A stretch of DNA of 64,000 bases from Erythroxylum novogranatense (Eukaryota > Streptophyta > Magnoliopsida > Malpighiales > Erythroxylaceae), in contig CM057225.1 of the NCBI GenBank assembly GCA_029891385.1, positions 8,808,560 through 8,872,559 of the forward strand. The letters run 5' to 3'. Positions 37,601-49,353 of the stretch are shown piece after piece. Position numbers and translations under genes: made by a program. The stretch's first letter is position 1; each line of letters begins with the position of its first letter. A model generated the notes under the pieces. That model ran no database searches. It was not told the DNA's origin and saw only the letters and a program-made list of their open reading frames with translations.

Positions 37601-38897
37601 TGCTCATAACTCTATCTTAACATTAAAATACTTTATTTATATTTCTAATAATAGTCCACATATCTTCTCCTCTACAATAGCAATGCATTAAGTTAATGTA
37701 ATTTGTTCACGAGAAAGAAATTAGAAATGGAACCTAATAATGGAAGAATAGCATTTCATTAACCTCCATACATGGACCATTCATGTATGCAATCAATGTC
37801 AAGGAAGAAAGGATGTATGTACTATGAATTAATAACGTGTATAAATTAAAGGTTAAATATATTGAAACTTCCATAAGTTTGATTTTCTATTTTATTTTTA
37901 TTTTAAAATTATCTCGCACTTCTTTAAAATATTCTTTAGCACACAATCTCAAATTCAGTAAAATATTATTTTGAAGTTATAAATATACAAGAAATCAATT
38001 TTATATGAACAAAAGACTTATATGATAAATAAGTAATATTATAAGGAGATAAATGATAAGAATCGAAGTGAAAACAATAAACTTCATAGAAAACAATATA
38101 ATTAATTCTAAATTAAATGGTTATCTTTTATTACTTGAATCCTACGTTTTCAAGTAAGAGATTAGTTTCCTTATGCCAACTAATTAATATCTGACATCTA
38201 CATATAAATATATTTTGCCATATAAGTATAATTGTTTCTCATTGAACTGATACATTTTGCTATATATAAAAGGGATAGCTAAGTTTAATTTGTTGAAAGT
38301 TTTATGATTTTTTCCAATTCAATGTCGAACCTTTTAAATTTTTAATTGAATGATGAATTTTTTAAACTCTAATAATTTAGTTCAAAACATTAGTTTCGTT
38401 AATAATTTATGAATTTGACTAACAAAATCTTTTTATTCATGATATATAGATGTCTATCTAAAAAGTTATTATCTACTTCAGTCTGTATCTGGTCACTATT
38501 TATTCAAGTGAATATCTACAAACAGTAAAGATTTTGTTAACTAAATAATTAATAAAAGGTTAAACACTCAATTGTTAAAAACTGTAAAACTTTAACACTA
38601 TATTTAAAAAAATCCCAAAAAGTTAGAAAATTTAGAATCAGTTATGCTTGTAAAAAATTTAGAATCTTTCATTCCATTTCTATGAAGTTTCAATACGTCA
38701 CATCTCTCCAGTTAGTTTTCCCTAGTCCATCATAAAAATTTGAGCAGACAAGCATGCATGCATGCCAGAAATTCAGAGGTTGTATCTGTCATGTTGAAGA
38801 GAACCGGGTCAAGGCATACAGGGTAAGTCCTTATGAAGCTATCGTTGTATAGTTACAGGTACTTATATTGATTGGGGAAGAAGACATTTGACAAGTT
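34645..38897. other. Intergenic spacer, no gene recognised
   Basis: About 4.2 kb, strongly AT-rich from 37.0 to 38.7 kb. Frames such as 35401-35688 and 35810-36094 are low complexity or motif-free. A T-run is at 36119-36130. Nothing else is identifiable. Confidence 0.6.
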
Positions 38898-38902
38898 GTG
38901 TC

Positions 38903-39158
38903 TGTTGAAATGTTGAAGAAAAGAAGAGGACGAAGAGATGAGATAAGAAAAGTTTAAACAATATGTAACACCCATACAATTTATTATTAAACTTGGTTGC
39001 CTTATATAGGCAAAATTCAAACAACTAAATAAAATTTTCAGCTACTAAATCTAATTTATAAGATAACATTAGATATAATCTAAGACTTATTCTAAGATAA
39101 TCTAAGACCTATTTTAAAGGAATTTAAACAACTCTAAAATTTGAATTTATTTCTAACA
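38903..39158 (-). repeat. 3' LTR of the miniature element
   Basis: Matches 39728-39986 almost base for base, including AAACAATATGTAACA and the internal repeats of TCTAAGA/CTAAGAC. Differences are a few substitutions and 1-2-base indels. Confidence 0.92.
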
Positions 39159-39175
39159 TTCTCTTAATTCAAATT
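39159..39175 (-). other. Polypurine-tract position of the miniature element
   Basis: On the minus strand AATTAAGAGAA directly precedes the LTR start TGTTAG. It is a weak but purine-rich tract at the correct place. Confidence 0.55.
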
Positions 39176-39180
39176 TTTGA

Positions 39181-39540
39181 ATGGAGCACTTCTCCCATTT
39201 TAGAATATTCTGAAGACTTCTTCACCTATTGATGACTTCTCATCAACTGAATGATTATGTGAAGACTTCTCTTCACCTATTGATGACTTCTCATCAACTC
39301 AGAATGATTATGTGAAGACTTCTTCACCAATTTTTCGTTGATGCCTTCTCACCAACATACAATCATTTGAGCACGCTCTAAACTTTCAATAGAGCACTTC
39401 TCTATTCTTCAACATGAGCATTTCTATCATTACTTATCTCCATAAAGCACTTCTATCTAAATTTTTAATTGTGAAGCACCTTCTCTTCACTGTATGATGC
39501 ACTTTCATCATCTTACCATTGTTGAGCACTTTCTCTCAAC
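39181..39540 (-). repeat. Array of about 14 short hairpins with a constant loop
   Basis: Consecutive inverted repeats with loops of the form ACTTCT, CACTT or CACTTTCT (plus strand). Clear cases: TTGATG/CATCAA at 39229-39246 and again at 39280-39297; GTGAAG/CTTCAC at 39259-39276, 39312-39327 and 39471-39490; AATAGAG/CTCTATT at 39388-39406; ATGATG/CATCAT at 39494-39511; GTTGAG/CTCAAC at 39521-39540. Weaker members lie at 39181, 39211, 39337, 39367, 39411 and 39442. Stems differ but remain complementary. In the element's sense RNA the loops read AGAAGU or AGAAAGUG. No known protein or RNA family with this pattern is recognised. Confidence 0.85.
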
Positions 39541-39560
39541 GAGTTCTAAAAGAATTTCTT

Positions 39561-39650
39561 CTTCAATCACTTGGCTTTCCTTTGTGCTAACAATATTCCT
39601 CTTCATGACCCAGCTTCTTGCAATATATACAATGGAGATTGCTTCCTTCC
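39561..39650 (-). pseudogene. Gag zinc-knuckle remnant in the miniature element
   Basis: Minus-strand translation from about 39646 gives KEGSNLHCIYCKKLGHEEEYC, then TAG, then HKGKPSD and TGA. The knuckle C-x2-C-x4-H-x4-C (39631-39590) is intact and of copia nucleocapsid type; the residues after it also fit a copia gag apart from the stop. No ATG-started frame of useful length covers it, so it may be a fossil or a cis RNA segment rather than a protein. Confidence 0.75.
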
Positions 39651-39713
39651 TTCTTCGATAATGGAATTTTTGCTAGATAAGCGCCCTTTAACATTCTCAC
39701 ATCCTCAGGATCT

Positions 39714-39727
39714 AAAGCTCGATACCA
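39714..39727 (-). other. Primer-binding site of the miniature element
   Basis: On the minus strand TGGTATCGAGCTTT adjoins the LTR directly. It differs slightly from TGGTATCAGAGC, which pairs with initiator tRNA-Met. Confidence 0.75.
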
Positions 39728-39986
39728 TGTTGAATTTTGAAGAAAGAAGAGAAGATGAAGAGATGGGATAAGAAAAGTTTAAACAATATGTAACACTCCC
39801 ATACAATTTATTATTAAACTTGGTTGCCTTATATAGGCAAAATTCAAACAACTAAATAAAATTTTCAGCTACTAAATCTAATTTATAAGATAACATTAGA
39901 TATAATCTAAGACTTATTCTAAGATAATCTAAGACCTATTTTAAAGGAATTTAAACAACTCTAAAAATTTGAATTTATTTCTAACA
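39728..39986 (-). repeat. 5' LTR of the miniature element
   Basis: 259 bp, starts TGTTGAATTTTG on the plus strand and ends TTTCTAACA, then target duplication GTGTC. Alignable throughout with 38903-39158. Confidence 0.92.
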
Positions 39987-39991
39987 GTGTC

Positions 39992-40511
39992 TGAAGGCAG
40001 ACATGTAACGGAAGAGACGTGGGTATAACAAGATGCATGATTCAGTTTCACAAATGGAATAACTTTGACAGTTGGATGGATGGAGGAATATATATTGGAG
40101 TCCCAAAAAGAAAGTATATGATCGAGTGGGTGGAGGTTACAATACTTGATGCAGAAAAGAAGGCAAAAAAGAGATACAAAGTGGAGGTAAGCCAACAGAG
40201 AAATGATGCCTCATTTGTCCCACAAAGTGAAAGAAGGAAAAGAGAAAGTAGAGAGAGAGAAGGAAAAAAACAGCTTTTATGGGGGAATAAGAAGAGGGTT
40301 GGATGATTGAACTCTGGTAAAGAGTTCCATAAGAAATTTGAATGTAAATTTCAAAATCTAGACGTACAACATATCTGCATGGTTCTTTATGAAAAGAGAA
40401 GAGCTGGTAGGCGAGAAAAGCTGGGAAACGGAGAGAGTGGCAGGCATTGACAGGACGTGAATCGGCTAGAGATTGCGGTGGAAGTGGAAGTAGAGGTGGA
40501 ATAGTAGTGTG

Positions 40512-40544
<33 letters not shown>

Positions 40545-42290
40545 GTAATAGATAGATAGATAGCAGATAGTTATAATCATGGGGGAAGCATATTCACTTT
40601 CCTCTTTGTCATCACTTTCTAAGGCATGATTAGAAAAAAGTTGAACAATCTGCTTCTCTCCTCTTCCTCTTCGGCCCTCCACTCTTGTCCAATACACACC
40701 CAAACAAAAAGACTTGCTTCCCAAGACTTCTACATTGCTAAATTACTAAATTATAGGACAAAAGTTGATGCATGCGTTGTTAATTATACTTAATGTGTCC
40801 TAGTTGATTTTGACCTTAGGGTAATGCTCGAGGCTTGTAATGTAAGCCACCATATATATATATATATATACACACACATGTCGGAAGCTTGACAGCCATT
40901 TTTTAGTTGAAATATAAATATATATTTTAAATTTCATATAGGAAGTGAATAGTCTAAATTTCATATTAAAATCAGAGATGAAACAGATTTATTCTCTTAA
41001 ATTTAAATTTATATTACTGTCAAGTCAGTCTAAATTTAGAGTGTTTACAAATCATATTTATATGAAAAATTTACAAGACATTATAACCTTTTCTATATGT
41101 ATTTTCTAGTGTTGTTTGATGCCTCCGTTATAAGATTGTAATACCCAACAAAGCTTTTCTCAGAATTGTTTGTTATAAGATCGCAGTACACATCATTTAT
41201 TCAACAATTTAAGCATAAGCACCGCCGTGATATTTTTGAACCCAAGAGCCTAAATGAAAAGGCCCAATAAGTGAAAACAAATCTCCCTCAGCTATTCTTA
41301 AACTTATGATGCTTCCCACGTCAAATACAAGAGTAGAGTTGTACCATTGAGCCCAAGGCTCTTCAATCTTTTAATTTCAGTGAGCATCTTAAGAGAACGA
41401 TGTTGATAAATAAAGATAAATTTCCTCAGCATTCATTGGGGATTTATCAAACTGGTTATATTGCTTCCCGTGGAGTATGAAAATCGTGAAAGAGTTGATT
41501 TTGGGCAGTGGGAACCAGAAGCGAGCTTTCAGTAATGCCTGGCATGATCTGTAGTCGTTAATGCTAACAAGTTTATAAAATACAACATTTAATAGCTAAA
41601 GCAGACCAATTAATGCCAACCGTTGAACTAGAGATGGCCACAGCGAGGGTACGTGCCAAGCCAGTTCAGCATACGTTTGAATCCAACATACTTATCCAAC
41701 CCCAGAAGCGTAAGGAGGCTAGCATGTCCCTGAATGTGAGAACATCCTGGATAAAGTTTCTAAAACAGTCTAATTGGATTAGCAAGTCCATAAATTCCAG
41801 AAACATCCTGGATAAAGTTTCTATTTGACTTATGTACATTGATCAATTGTTTCGATGTATGAAGTAGTTCACTCGCAATTTCCATGTATGAAGCAGTTCA
41901 CTCGGACTCTAAACTCGCGACAGTGGATTATTCCACAAGATACGACAGAACTTCAGCATTAGCTCCAAAATAAAACCAAGAAAATGTTATACAAAAAGAA
42001 TTCCACCTTATCATTTTTCAACTTGATTTCACTTCTCTCCACCCATCAGGTAGAATGAGTCTCACACTCAGATCTGACACCTCAACCGCAATTAAAACCA
42101 TGCGTTTCTAGATCTTAAGGATTCCTGAGGCAAATGCAAACTATAACACAAAAAAGTTAGTAAATGAAGTCACTATGCTAGGACTTCTTCTCTCCAAGTT
42201 GATCACAAGAATTCAAAGAACGCAAGATAACAAAACAAATCTCCACAATAATAAAACAAAAGAAACGATTAGCGTAGAAGCAACCAGCAA
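39992..42290. other. Intergenic spacer with simple repeats
   Basis: No gene recognised. A TAA/GATA-type microsatellite at about 40524-40562 produces a Tyr-rich chance frame (40137-40724, minus). A TA microsatellite is at about 40853-40870. Small local duplications occur at 41742/41802 (AACATCCTGGATAAAGTTTCTA) and 41856/41884. The right end (about 42000-42359) may be the 3' untranslated region of the RING gene. Confidence 0.6.
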
Positions 42291-42359
42291 AACCACCAAA
42301 ATGACATGAACAAATGCACATAATTTTAGCACAAGACTAGAGCTGTCACATGTGTTATA

Positions 42360-44282
42360 TTACATATAGACTTCCATGCCAAAATACTTTAAGGATCGAC
42401 ACACAGGACAAAAGCTAACCTTACTTTCACAATCTTTACACAGGCATAGGTGCTTACATGGTAATAGAAGCATGCAAACTTCTTTCAGTCTGCAAACCTT
42501 ACAAGTCATCAACTCTTTCATGTCATTATTATCCTTGCAAATCAAGTGAAAATAACTGGCACGACCATTACAACAAGAAGCAGTGTCATCCACCTCACTG
42601 TTGCCACATCGTTCTTTACTATCTCTGCTTTGTGCATAGACTTGTTCAAGCTTAAATTTGAGGGCATCTATCACGTTCTCATTGTACATTGCTTGTTCCT
42701 GCCAAGCACACACTTCCACAGAGAGCTGTTCCATTCGCTCTTCAAGTTCTGCATTCTTCTTGTTAATGCTGTGCATCTCTGCTTCTTTTTCATGAAGTTT
42801 TTGAAGAATTTTCTCTTCCATCAGTGAGATAGTTTGAACTTGGTTAGTTTGAAAATTCTCTAGGATATTCTGCTGCAAACGATGAACCTATCAGAGAGGC
42901 AGCAAGTCATTAACACTTCAGAAGCAGCCGACCAGATTAACCACAAAAAGAAGCAAGCACTAAATTGATTTCTACTTTGTTCAAATTAACAATAGTCACT
43001 CACACAAAAGAAACAAAGAGCCTTAAACACTTTCATGTAGTTATGTTTCAGACACATGACAAATAGAATGCCTAGAAAACAATATCTTACTTCTAAACAC
43101 GTCCTACTTAAATTTCATCATAAAGAATAGAATCCTAAAAGAAGACCAGAAAGCAACTAGTCCTATGTTAACATGGACAACATATGAATAAAAAAACTTG
43201 TATAATTGTGCAATTCAGACAGTGGTAAAAAATTGCACCACTCGTGAACCCCATTATGAATTTATGATGCTGCATTCCAACAATCAAACAGAAATAACCC
43301 TAAATGGATAATAAGCTCATTTTGCCTTGCATGTACAATCAAGTCTTGAAACAAAACACACCTCAACTTTGAGGAATCTGTCAATGTCTGCATCCTGTCG
43401 CAGTAGTTCAAGTTCAATATCATCACCAATGAGCGATATCAAGGCAGAATCACCAGAAGTTGAGCGTGGGTATTGTCGAGGACAAACCCAACCCAGTGGA
43501 AACCGATCTAGCTTGCAAGAAGTCAACAGATGACATTGGTGAATTATTCTGAAAAAATTTTGCTCTTTGAGTCTCTTTCTCTTAGGTTCCAATCCACAAT
43601 TCCATTGCAAATCAACTCCCACATCACTCACATCCGAAACAGGACCCGCAGCGGTCCGCCACATGAACTACAACAAATGACAGACACAGGAAACACCCAA
43701 AGAACCTTTTAACTAGATATTCCAACCCAATTTCAACATTCCCTATTAGGGTTTGGCTATTGAATAAGGAACAAATCTTCATTTAGTAAGTAATGCTCAA
43801 GGAAAGGCACTGATTAAGAAATTTGTAACTCAGATATATGATTGAGGGGAAAAAAACCCTACATTTCAATTTCCTATAGTGTCAAAGCTACAAAATAGGA
43901 TTTTGAGAAAACTACAAAAGACGAAAAACCATACAGTATAATATAATTACAGAGACAGAAAGAGAGAGAGAGAGAGGGGCAATACAAGGAGGTACGTAGG
44001 GAGGATGTTGATATTGGTTCAGCAAATTTGGGGCGTTGCTCAGAGCAGCCGGCGGTGAAATCTGGCCATCGGTTGAGAACAAGTCTCTGGAAATTAGACG
44101 CCCAAAAAAAAAAAAACAGAACCATTACTCCAATAACATTAAGGAATAAAAGCTAAGTAGATAATCTAAAAATAAAAGTAAAACCGACAAAACGAAACTC
44201 ACCTCAAGGTCTTGGGTGGTTGGGGCTGCTGTTGTTGAGGTTGGCACTGTTGTTGAAAGAGGTGCTGCAAATGAAGAGCCAT
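42360..44282 (-). CDS. BOI/SBP1-type RING E3 ubiquitin ligase (four exons)
   Basis: I assemble four exons: 44282-44203, 44086-43996, 43667-43362 and 42887-42360, with introns of 116, 328 and 474 bp having GT...AG ends and consistent phases (2, 0, 0), giving 334 residues. The N-terminus is Gln-rich (MALHLQHLFQQQCQ). Exon 3 encodes QWNCGLEPKRKRLKEQ, a likely nuclear signal, and SGDSALISLIGDDIELELLRQDADIDRF, both typical of BOI-related proteins. Exon 4 starts with a coiled coil (about 165-245, containing the family WRD-type region MEQLSVEVCAWQEQA) and ends with a C-terminal C3HC4 RING: C288, C291, C303, H305, C309, C312, C319, C322, in the form CKVCRLKEVCMLLLPCKHLC. Such proteins transfer ubiquitin, act in the nucleus and are linked to cell death, stress and DELLA signalling in Arabidopsis. 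No breaks are seen. A 6.5-kb LINE lies 178 bp upstream in the same orientation. Confidence 0.93.
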
Positions 44283-44459
44283 GAAGAAGAAGAGGAAGAA
44301 ACACCACAACTAGAGAGAAAGGGATTTGGTTTGCAGATGGCGACGGAGGCGATTCTCTAGAAAGTCCCTCAACTAATTCGGTTTTCCGGTTGAGATGGTT
44401 ATAGTTTCATTCTTTTGCAATATGGTGGTTAAGTCCGTTGAGATATATTGTTTTACTTT
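44283..44459 (-). promoter_or_regulatory. Remaining proximal 5' region of the RING gene
   Basis: Only 177 bp separate the ATG from the LINE poly(A) junction. The first part is purine-rich (leader-like). The native upstream DNA continues beyond the LINE at 50941 (TTGTTTTACTTTGAGATAG). I cannot place the transcription start. Confidence 0.5.
44448..44459. repeat. Target-site duplication of LINE 1 (left copy)
   Basis: TTGTTTTACTTT here and at 50941-50952 bracket the element. The last Ts merge with the poly(T), so the true length could differ by a base or two. Confidence 0.9.
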
Positions 44460-44475
44460 TTTTTTTTTTTTTTTT

Positions 44476-45882
44476 GGATAAATGGTAAATATTTATCAAA
44501 AGAATAGGGTATGTACACAGTCACAGGGGCATACCCCAATCAGCAGGGGAAGACAGGCCGTCTCCTGAGAAACAGAACAAAAAGAGGCCCTTACAGTCAA
44601 AATCCCAGCCCTACCAAAATGAAAACTATCTAATAAAGCCCAACCCCAAATTTAGTCTAAGACTATCAGTGCAAAAGCATAGTAGCAATGCCCAATAGGA
44701 GGACAACAAGACGAGCTAACGGATGCCCACCGGAGAATAAGCCCATGAGGCTAATGAGTGTAAATCATGATATTCAAATCTAAAACCACAAGCCAAGAAA
44801 GCAGACCTTATCAAAACCACAAAACATCAACACGAATAACCAAATCGGCCGTCAGTGCTTAGCACCACCGTAATAGTAACACAAGATCTAGCAAAAGCCC
44901 TCGCCTGTAATAATGTAGTTATCGTTGTGGGTTCCTAAGGCATCCAGACTCATAAGAGGATGCATGCAATAGGAACCATAAAATCATGGTGGAGACCAAA
45001 CCCATTACCCATCGTCCACGCACCGCATCATTCCAAAGACACCAACAGAGGGCTCAGGAAGAAGTTCGCATCCACGAGCATCAAACGGTAGCGTTAAAAC
45101 ATCAAAAGAACGGACGGAAGAAACCATCTTGACCGATTGGAATGACGTCAAGAGAACCCTTCGCACGAGAGAAATCTAATTACGGCGTCAGATGACCAAA
45201 CAAGAAGACCATAAAAGGAAGCCCCGACCTTAAAAGCGGCAACATTGGAAGCAAGCATCAGTAGAAGCCAAAAACGTTCGCCTCTCGGGAAACGCCATAT
45301 CGCAGTAGAGCCGACACCTTGAAGTTAAAAGACCACCAACCCAAGAAAAGAAACACCAAGGCTCTCGCCAAACAACTAAGAAACGCCATCGTTGGAGAGC
45401 ATCCCAAAACGCTCATCGGTTAAGCCCAAACCTCCAAGGATAAAACGACATCGCAGAGACTCCCCGTAGGGTCCACCGAGCGGGGTAACTCCCAGTACCC
45501 AAAAAAACACATGTAAGCGACGTCGTTTCACCACCAAGAAGCATCATCGATAGAGATGGGTGATGCCTGCATACGAATCGGCATCCAGATTCAAAGACCC
45601 ACCAAAGAAAGAACAAAAGTGCACGGAAGAGAAACAGAGAAGCATGCAAAAGGAAACAAGGAGAAAACTCAGATAAAACCAAAACCCAACAACCCGAATC
45701 CGTAGCAAAGCCCCACTCACCCAACCGCAAACGGTTTCGAATAGTAAACCACCAAAGATGTAACCAGATCCACCATTCACCGAGCATCGATACAAAAGCG
45801 GCGATTCCATAACCACTATCTGACGCCAACAACCCAACTATCCCAACCAAACAGCGGCAATGACCATCCCAACCTCCCCAAA
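44476..45882 (-). mobile_element. LINE 1 3' region, about 1.4 kb without recognised coding
   Basis: After the zinc-binding domain (ending PSDLIHF before a stop at 45883) about 1.4 kb remains before the tail. Two overlapping frames at 45413-45850 are rich in Leu, Trp, Phe and Cys and match nothing I know. No RNase H domain is visible, unlike LINE 2. A hairpin-like GGGGTATGCCCCTGTG...ATACCC element (sense) lies near 44500-44540. Confidence 0.55.
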
Positions 45883-48800
45883 TTAAAAGTGAATAAGATC
45901 ACTCGGATAAAGACGATACATAATTTTATAAACCGAAGTTTTGATTTTACAGGTAATATCACGTCTTGAGATCGAAGCTCCCTCCAAGAGCACAGCATTT
46001 CGTGATTGCCAAATAAAATACACCGTGCAAAGAAAAGCTAATCGAATTGCTTTACATCTCATTAACGCTCCCTGTGCCTCAACACGAATCCATTTTACAG
46101 CACGCAATAGGGATCCCATTTCACGGTGAAGACCCAACCAACTCCGAATATCCAACCACACCCCTTTCGTGAAATCACACGAAAAATACAAGTGATCGAC
46201 CGTTTCTGCAAGCCCCTGAGTACAGAGACCACAAGACCGGTCAACATCAAGAAACAACAGTCGGTCCTTAGTTGGTAGACGCTTGCGCAAGCCTAGCCAG
46301 GCAATAAATGAATACTTTGGAGGGATATACCGCCTCCAGATAAATGACATCCAGGGACGGGGAGGGGATGTAGACCGTAATACATGATAGACCGTCCCAG
46401 ACGATAAGCTACCATTATGGCAAAGATGTCGTAACTCAGATTCAATTGTTAATCGCCCACCTAGCTTATCCAACAGACCATCTCGAATGAGAGCCAGCCG
46501 TTTCATGAGCATTGAGTCCCGAGGATGAGGTATCCAATCCCAAACCGAACGCCCACGGAGGTAAATCACATGAATCCATTTAACCCACAGTGAGTTGACT
46601 TCTTCATGGAAATTCCAAAGAGCCTTCGCCAACAGCGCCGCATTCCAAACTTTAAAGTTTTCAAGCCAATTCCCCTTCCGCTTTTGGTAGACATACTGCC
46701 CTGTGCCACCAAAATGTTTGGCCCCAGGAGAAAAGTCGACAGAGAGAAATGATTTTATCCATAACCACGACGTGGATAGAAAATGATTGGAACCAATAAG
46801 TTAGGAGGCCTTGAATTACGAATTAAGAATCTCGGCTCTCCAAGATAGATAACGAATGGCCATGACACATGGTCAAACAAGCTTCCACAGACTCAAGGAG
46901 ACCAACAGACAGCATTACTGAAATTTTAATAGAGCGAGAGGAACCCCTAAATACCGAACCGAAATTCCTTAAACCAAACTCCGTCAATCTGTAAAATAGA
47001 TTCACGCCCATGCCCCAAACACCGCCAAGAAAAATATTCGATTTATGATGATTGACCATTAACCCATCACCCGGTTCGAGCATTTAAACTAGATAATAAA
47101 ATACCAACAGAGGTAGATCACCCCGGAGAATAGCATAACATCATCAAGAAAGGCCAAGTGGGTGATGCGAATGGCCGCACTTGGGTGAAAATGAAAGTCG
47201 AGATTGGATGTGCGAATTTGAGCTCGAGAGAAATATTCTGCATAAAACAAACAACAGGGTGACATTGGATCCCTTCGCGCAAGCCCTTCGTCTGTGAAAA
47301 ACCCATGCAAGTTACCGTTAATAGAGACCGAAAATGAAGTCGTGGTTAGACATTCCGTATCCAACCAATAAACCGAGGGGAAAACCCAACCCGGTCAATA
47401 AATCGATGAAATTGCCAAGAAATTCGATCATATGCTTTTGACAAATCAACTTTAAGCAGACACCTTGGGAAATCCTCTTCACGATCAGTAACCCCGCACT
47501 AATTCTGGCAAGATAGATATTATCATGGATGTTATACTCGAATAAAGGCCGATTGAGCAAGGTCTACAAGACTTCCAACCACCCTTTCAAACGCCGAGAA
47601 TGATCTTGAGATTACCTTGTATGTAATATTCATACAAGCAATGGGACGAAAATCAAGAACTTTCGGAGGAGGTGAGTCTTGGAATAAGTGGTAAGGATTG
47701 AATGGTTGGTTTGGCGTAAAAGTCGACCAGTAGTAAAAAATTCCTGGACAGCCGCAATAAGGGATCCACCAACCAAGTCCCATTGTTGTTTAAAAAATGC
47801 AGCAGTAAAGCCATCAGGACCCGGAGCTTTATCGTTACCAATACCAAACAAGGCAGATTTAATTTCCTGATCCAAGATCGGTGCCACTAAGCTCGCACCT
47901 TGCTCCGAAGTTAACAAAGGACCATTATTCACCACACATGGATCAAGAGGGTCACATGGAACCGACAGACCAAGAAGCCCCTGAAAATATTGTACAATTT
48001 CCGAAACAACCTCCCCCATCGACGAAGTAGATGAACCATCAGATTTAATCAAATAGGAGATCTCATTGAAGTGATTGCGTTTTCGTACAATGGAGTGGAA
48101 ATAGCGAGTACTACGGTCCGCTTCCATCAGATGAACGCCTTTAGCTTTCTGCTGATAAAACATTCTTTCAGCCTCTTGTAGAAAAGTAGCATGATGACGC
48201 TTAACATTCAACTCTCGAGTCAATGAGGTATCATCAGGCTGAGAAAGGGAAAGCTGATAAGCATCTTGAAAGGCATCTTGCGCCTCCTTGGCCCGTTGCG
48301 AGATATGACCATAGACAGTCTGATTCAGCTGCTTCAACGGACGTTTCAAGCCCTTCAATTTAGAAACCAAAGTGAATTGGCAGATCCACATACAGAATGA
48401 CCCAAGAGGAACGTGTAATATCGGAAACAAGGATGGTGAAGCCACATATTATAAAATTTAAACGGACGGTTACCCCGAGCAAGTTGGCGCTCAAAATCAA
48501 CAATAACCGGACAATGATCAGAATCAAACCGCATGGGGAGAAAGTTGGCAAAACAATACCAGTCCCGAATAGCCCACTCCACATTAACCAAGACACGGTC
48601 CAATTTCGCCCACATGTTGTTTTTCTGCCAAGTAAACACCTCCCCCCGAAAAGGAGCATCAGTAAGTCCCAAAGAAAATCGGAATTCACGAAGATCCTTA
48701 AGGAAATAATCCGTAGTGGGCGTATACCCAAGACGTTCATCCGCCCGGCAGACACAATTAAAATCCCCAAGAAGAACCCATGGAGGAGAGGGGTGCACTC

Positions 48801-49182
48801 GCAACTCCCCTAGTCTATGCTAAATGGACCGACGTTGCGGCACGCTATATAAGCCATAGATACTAGATACCAGGAACTCACGTTGAGTGGGTAGATAAAC
48901 AGCCCGACAGTGAATGTATTGGTCCCCAACCTCCACAATCTGACACGTATAGATAGACGGGTTCCATGCAAAAACCATACGACCCTTAGCAATAATATCA
49001 AAGTTATGAGCATACAACCATCCCGGAAAGCGACTAGACATAAATCGATCCAAGCCAAGAAGCGTAAGTTTAGTTTCAAGAAGACAAAATAATTTACGTG
49101 TGTCTTTGCCAACTAAGTCGACAACACTCTTTTGTCGCGAGGTCGATCCGAGACCCCGGACATTCCAACAGAGCATACTCAT
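45883..49182 (-). pseudogene. LINE 1 ORF2: endonuclease, reverse transcriptase, zinc-binding domain, broken
   Basis: It starts MSMLCWNVRGLGS at 49182, the usual opening of plant L1 ORF2. Endonuclease (EEP fold) motifs: LLETKL, LLGDFNCV, FDSDHCPVIVDF. RT motifs: NDKAPGPDGFTAAFF, FRPIACMNITYKVISR, the first catalytic Asp in KVDLSKAYDRISW, and FLDDVMLF in place of the usual FADD/YADD. The C-terminal zinc-binding domain is at 45883-46632 (PKYSFIAWL...CGLC...HLYFSC). Frames change near 48820, 48360, 47650, 47320, 47090 and 46650, so no single protein is produced as read. Its product would nick target DNA and copy the LINE RNA in place. Confidence 0.9.
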
Positions 49183-49353
49183 GGCGGCAAACGGGATGGC
49201 CCAGCCCCTTTATCTGGACCAGAACTATCCGATTGAAGCCGAGACGGATCAGAAGCAGCAGGACAAGAAGGATCAGAACCACCAGGACCAGAAGGAGCCA
49301 TCCCTTTACTACCAACCGAAGGACCAGAAGGAACACTCACAGTACCTTTACCC

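Larger units (their letters stand above)
38898..39991 (-). mobile_element. Miniature LTR retrotransposon (TRIM / TR-GAG-like, copia type)
   Basis: Two LTRs (38903-39158, 256 bp; 39728-39986, 259 bp) with TGTTGAA...TAACA ends flank a 569-bp interior. Perfect 5-bp target duplications GTGTC occur at 38898-38902 and 39987-39991. A Met-tRNA-type primer site next to the high-coordinate LTR and a purine-rich tract next to the other give minus orientation. The whole element is 1084 bp, in the size range of TRIMs. It encodes no polymerase but keeps a gag-type CCHC zinc knuckle, so it resembles the TR-GAG subgroup. It must depend on an autonomous copia partner. Between knuckle and polypurine tract is a dense hairpin array. 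Confidence 0.92.

Noticed and set aside
39229..39540. Hairpin array read as a protein repeat (VDEKSSIGEEKSS type on the minus strand)
   Set aside because: The frame is kept over only about 100 bp and is interrupted by stops in the rest, while the stem complementarity extends through the array.
40137..40724. 195-codon minus-strand open frame
   Set aside because: It runs through a TAA/GATA microsatellite that gives a Tyr/His run and contains no domain; no splice or leader support.
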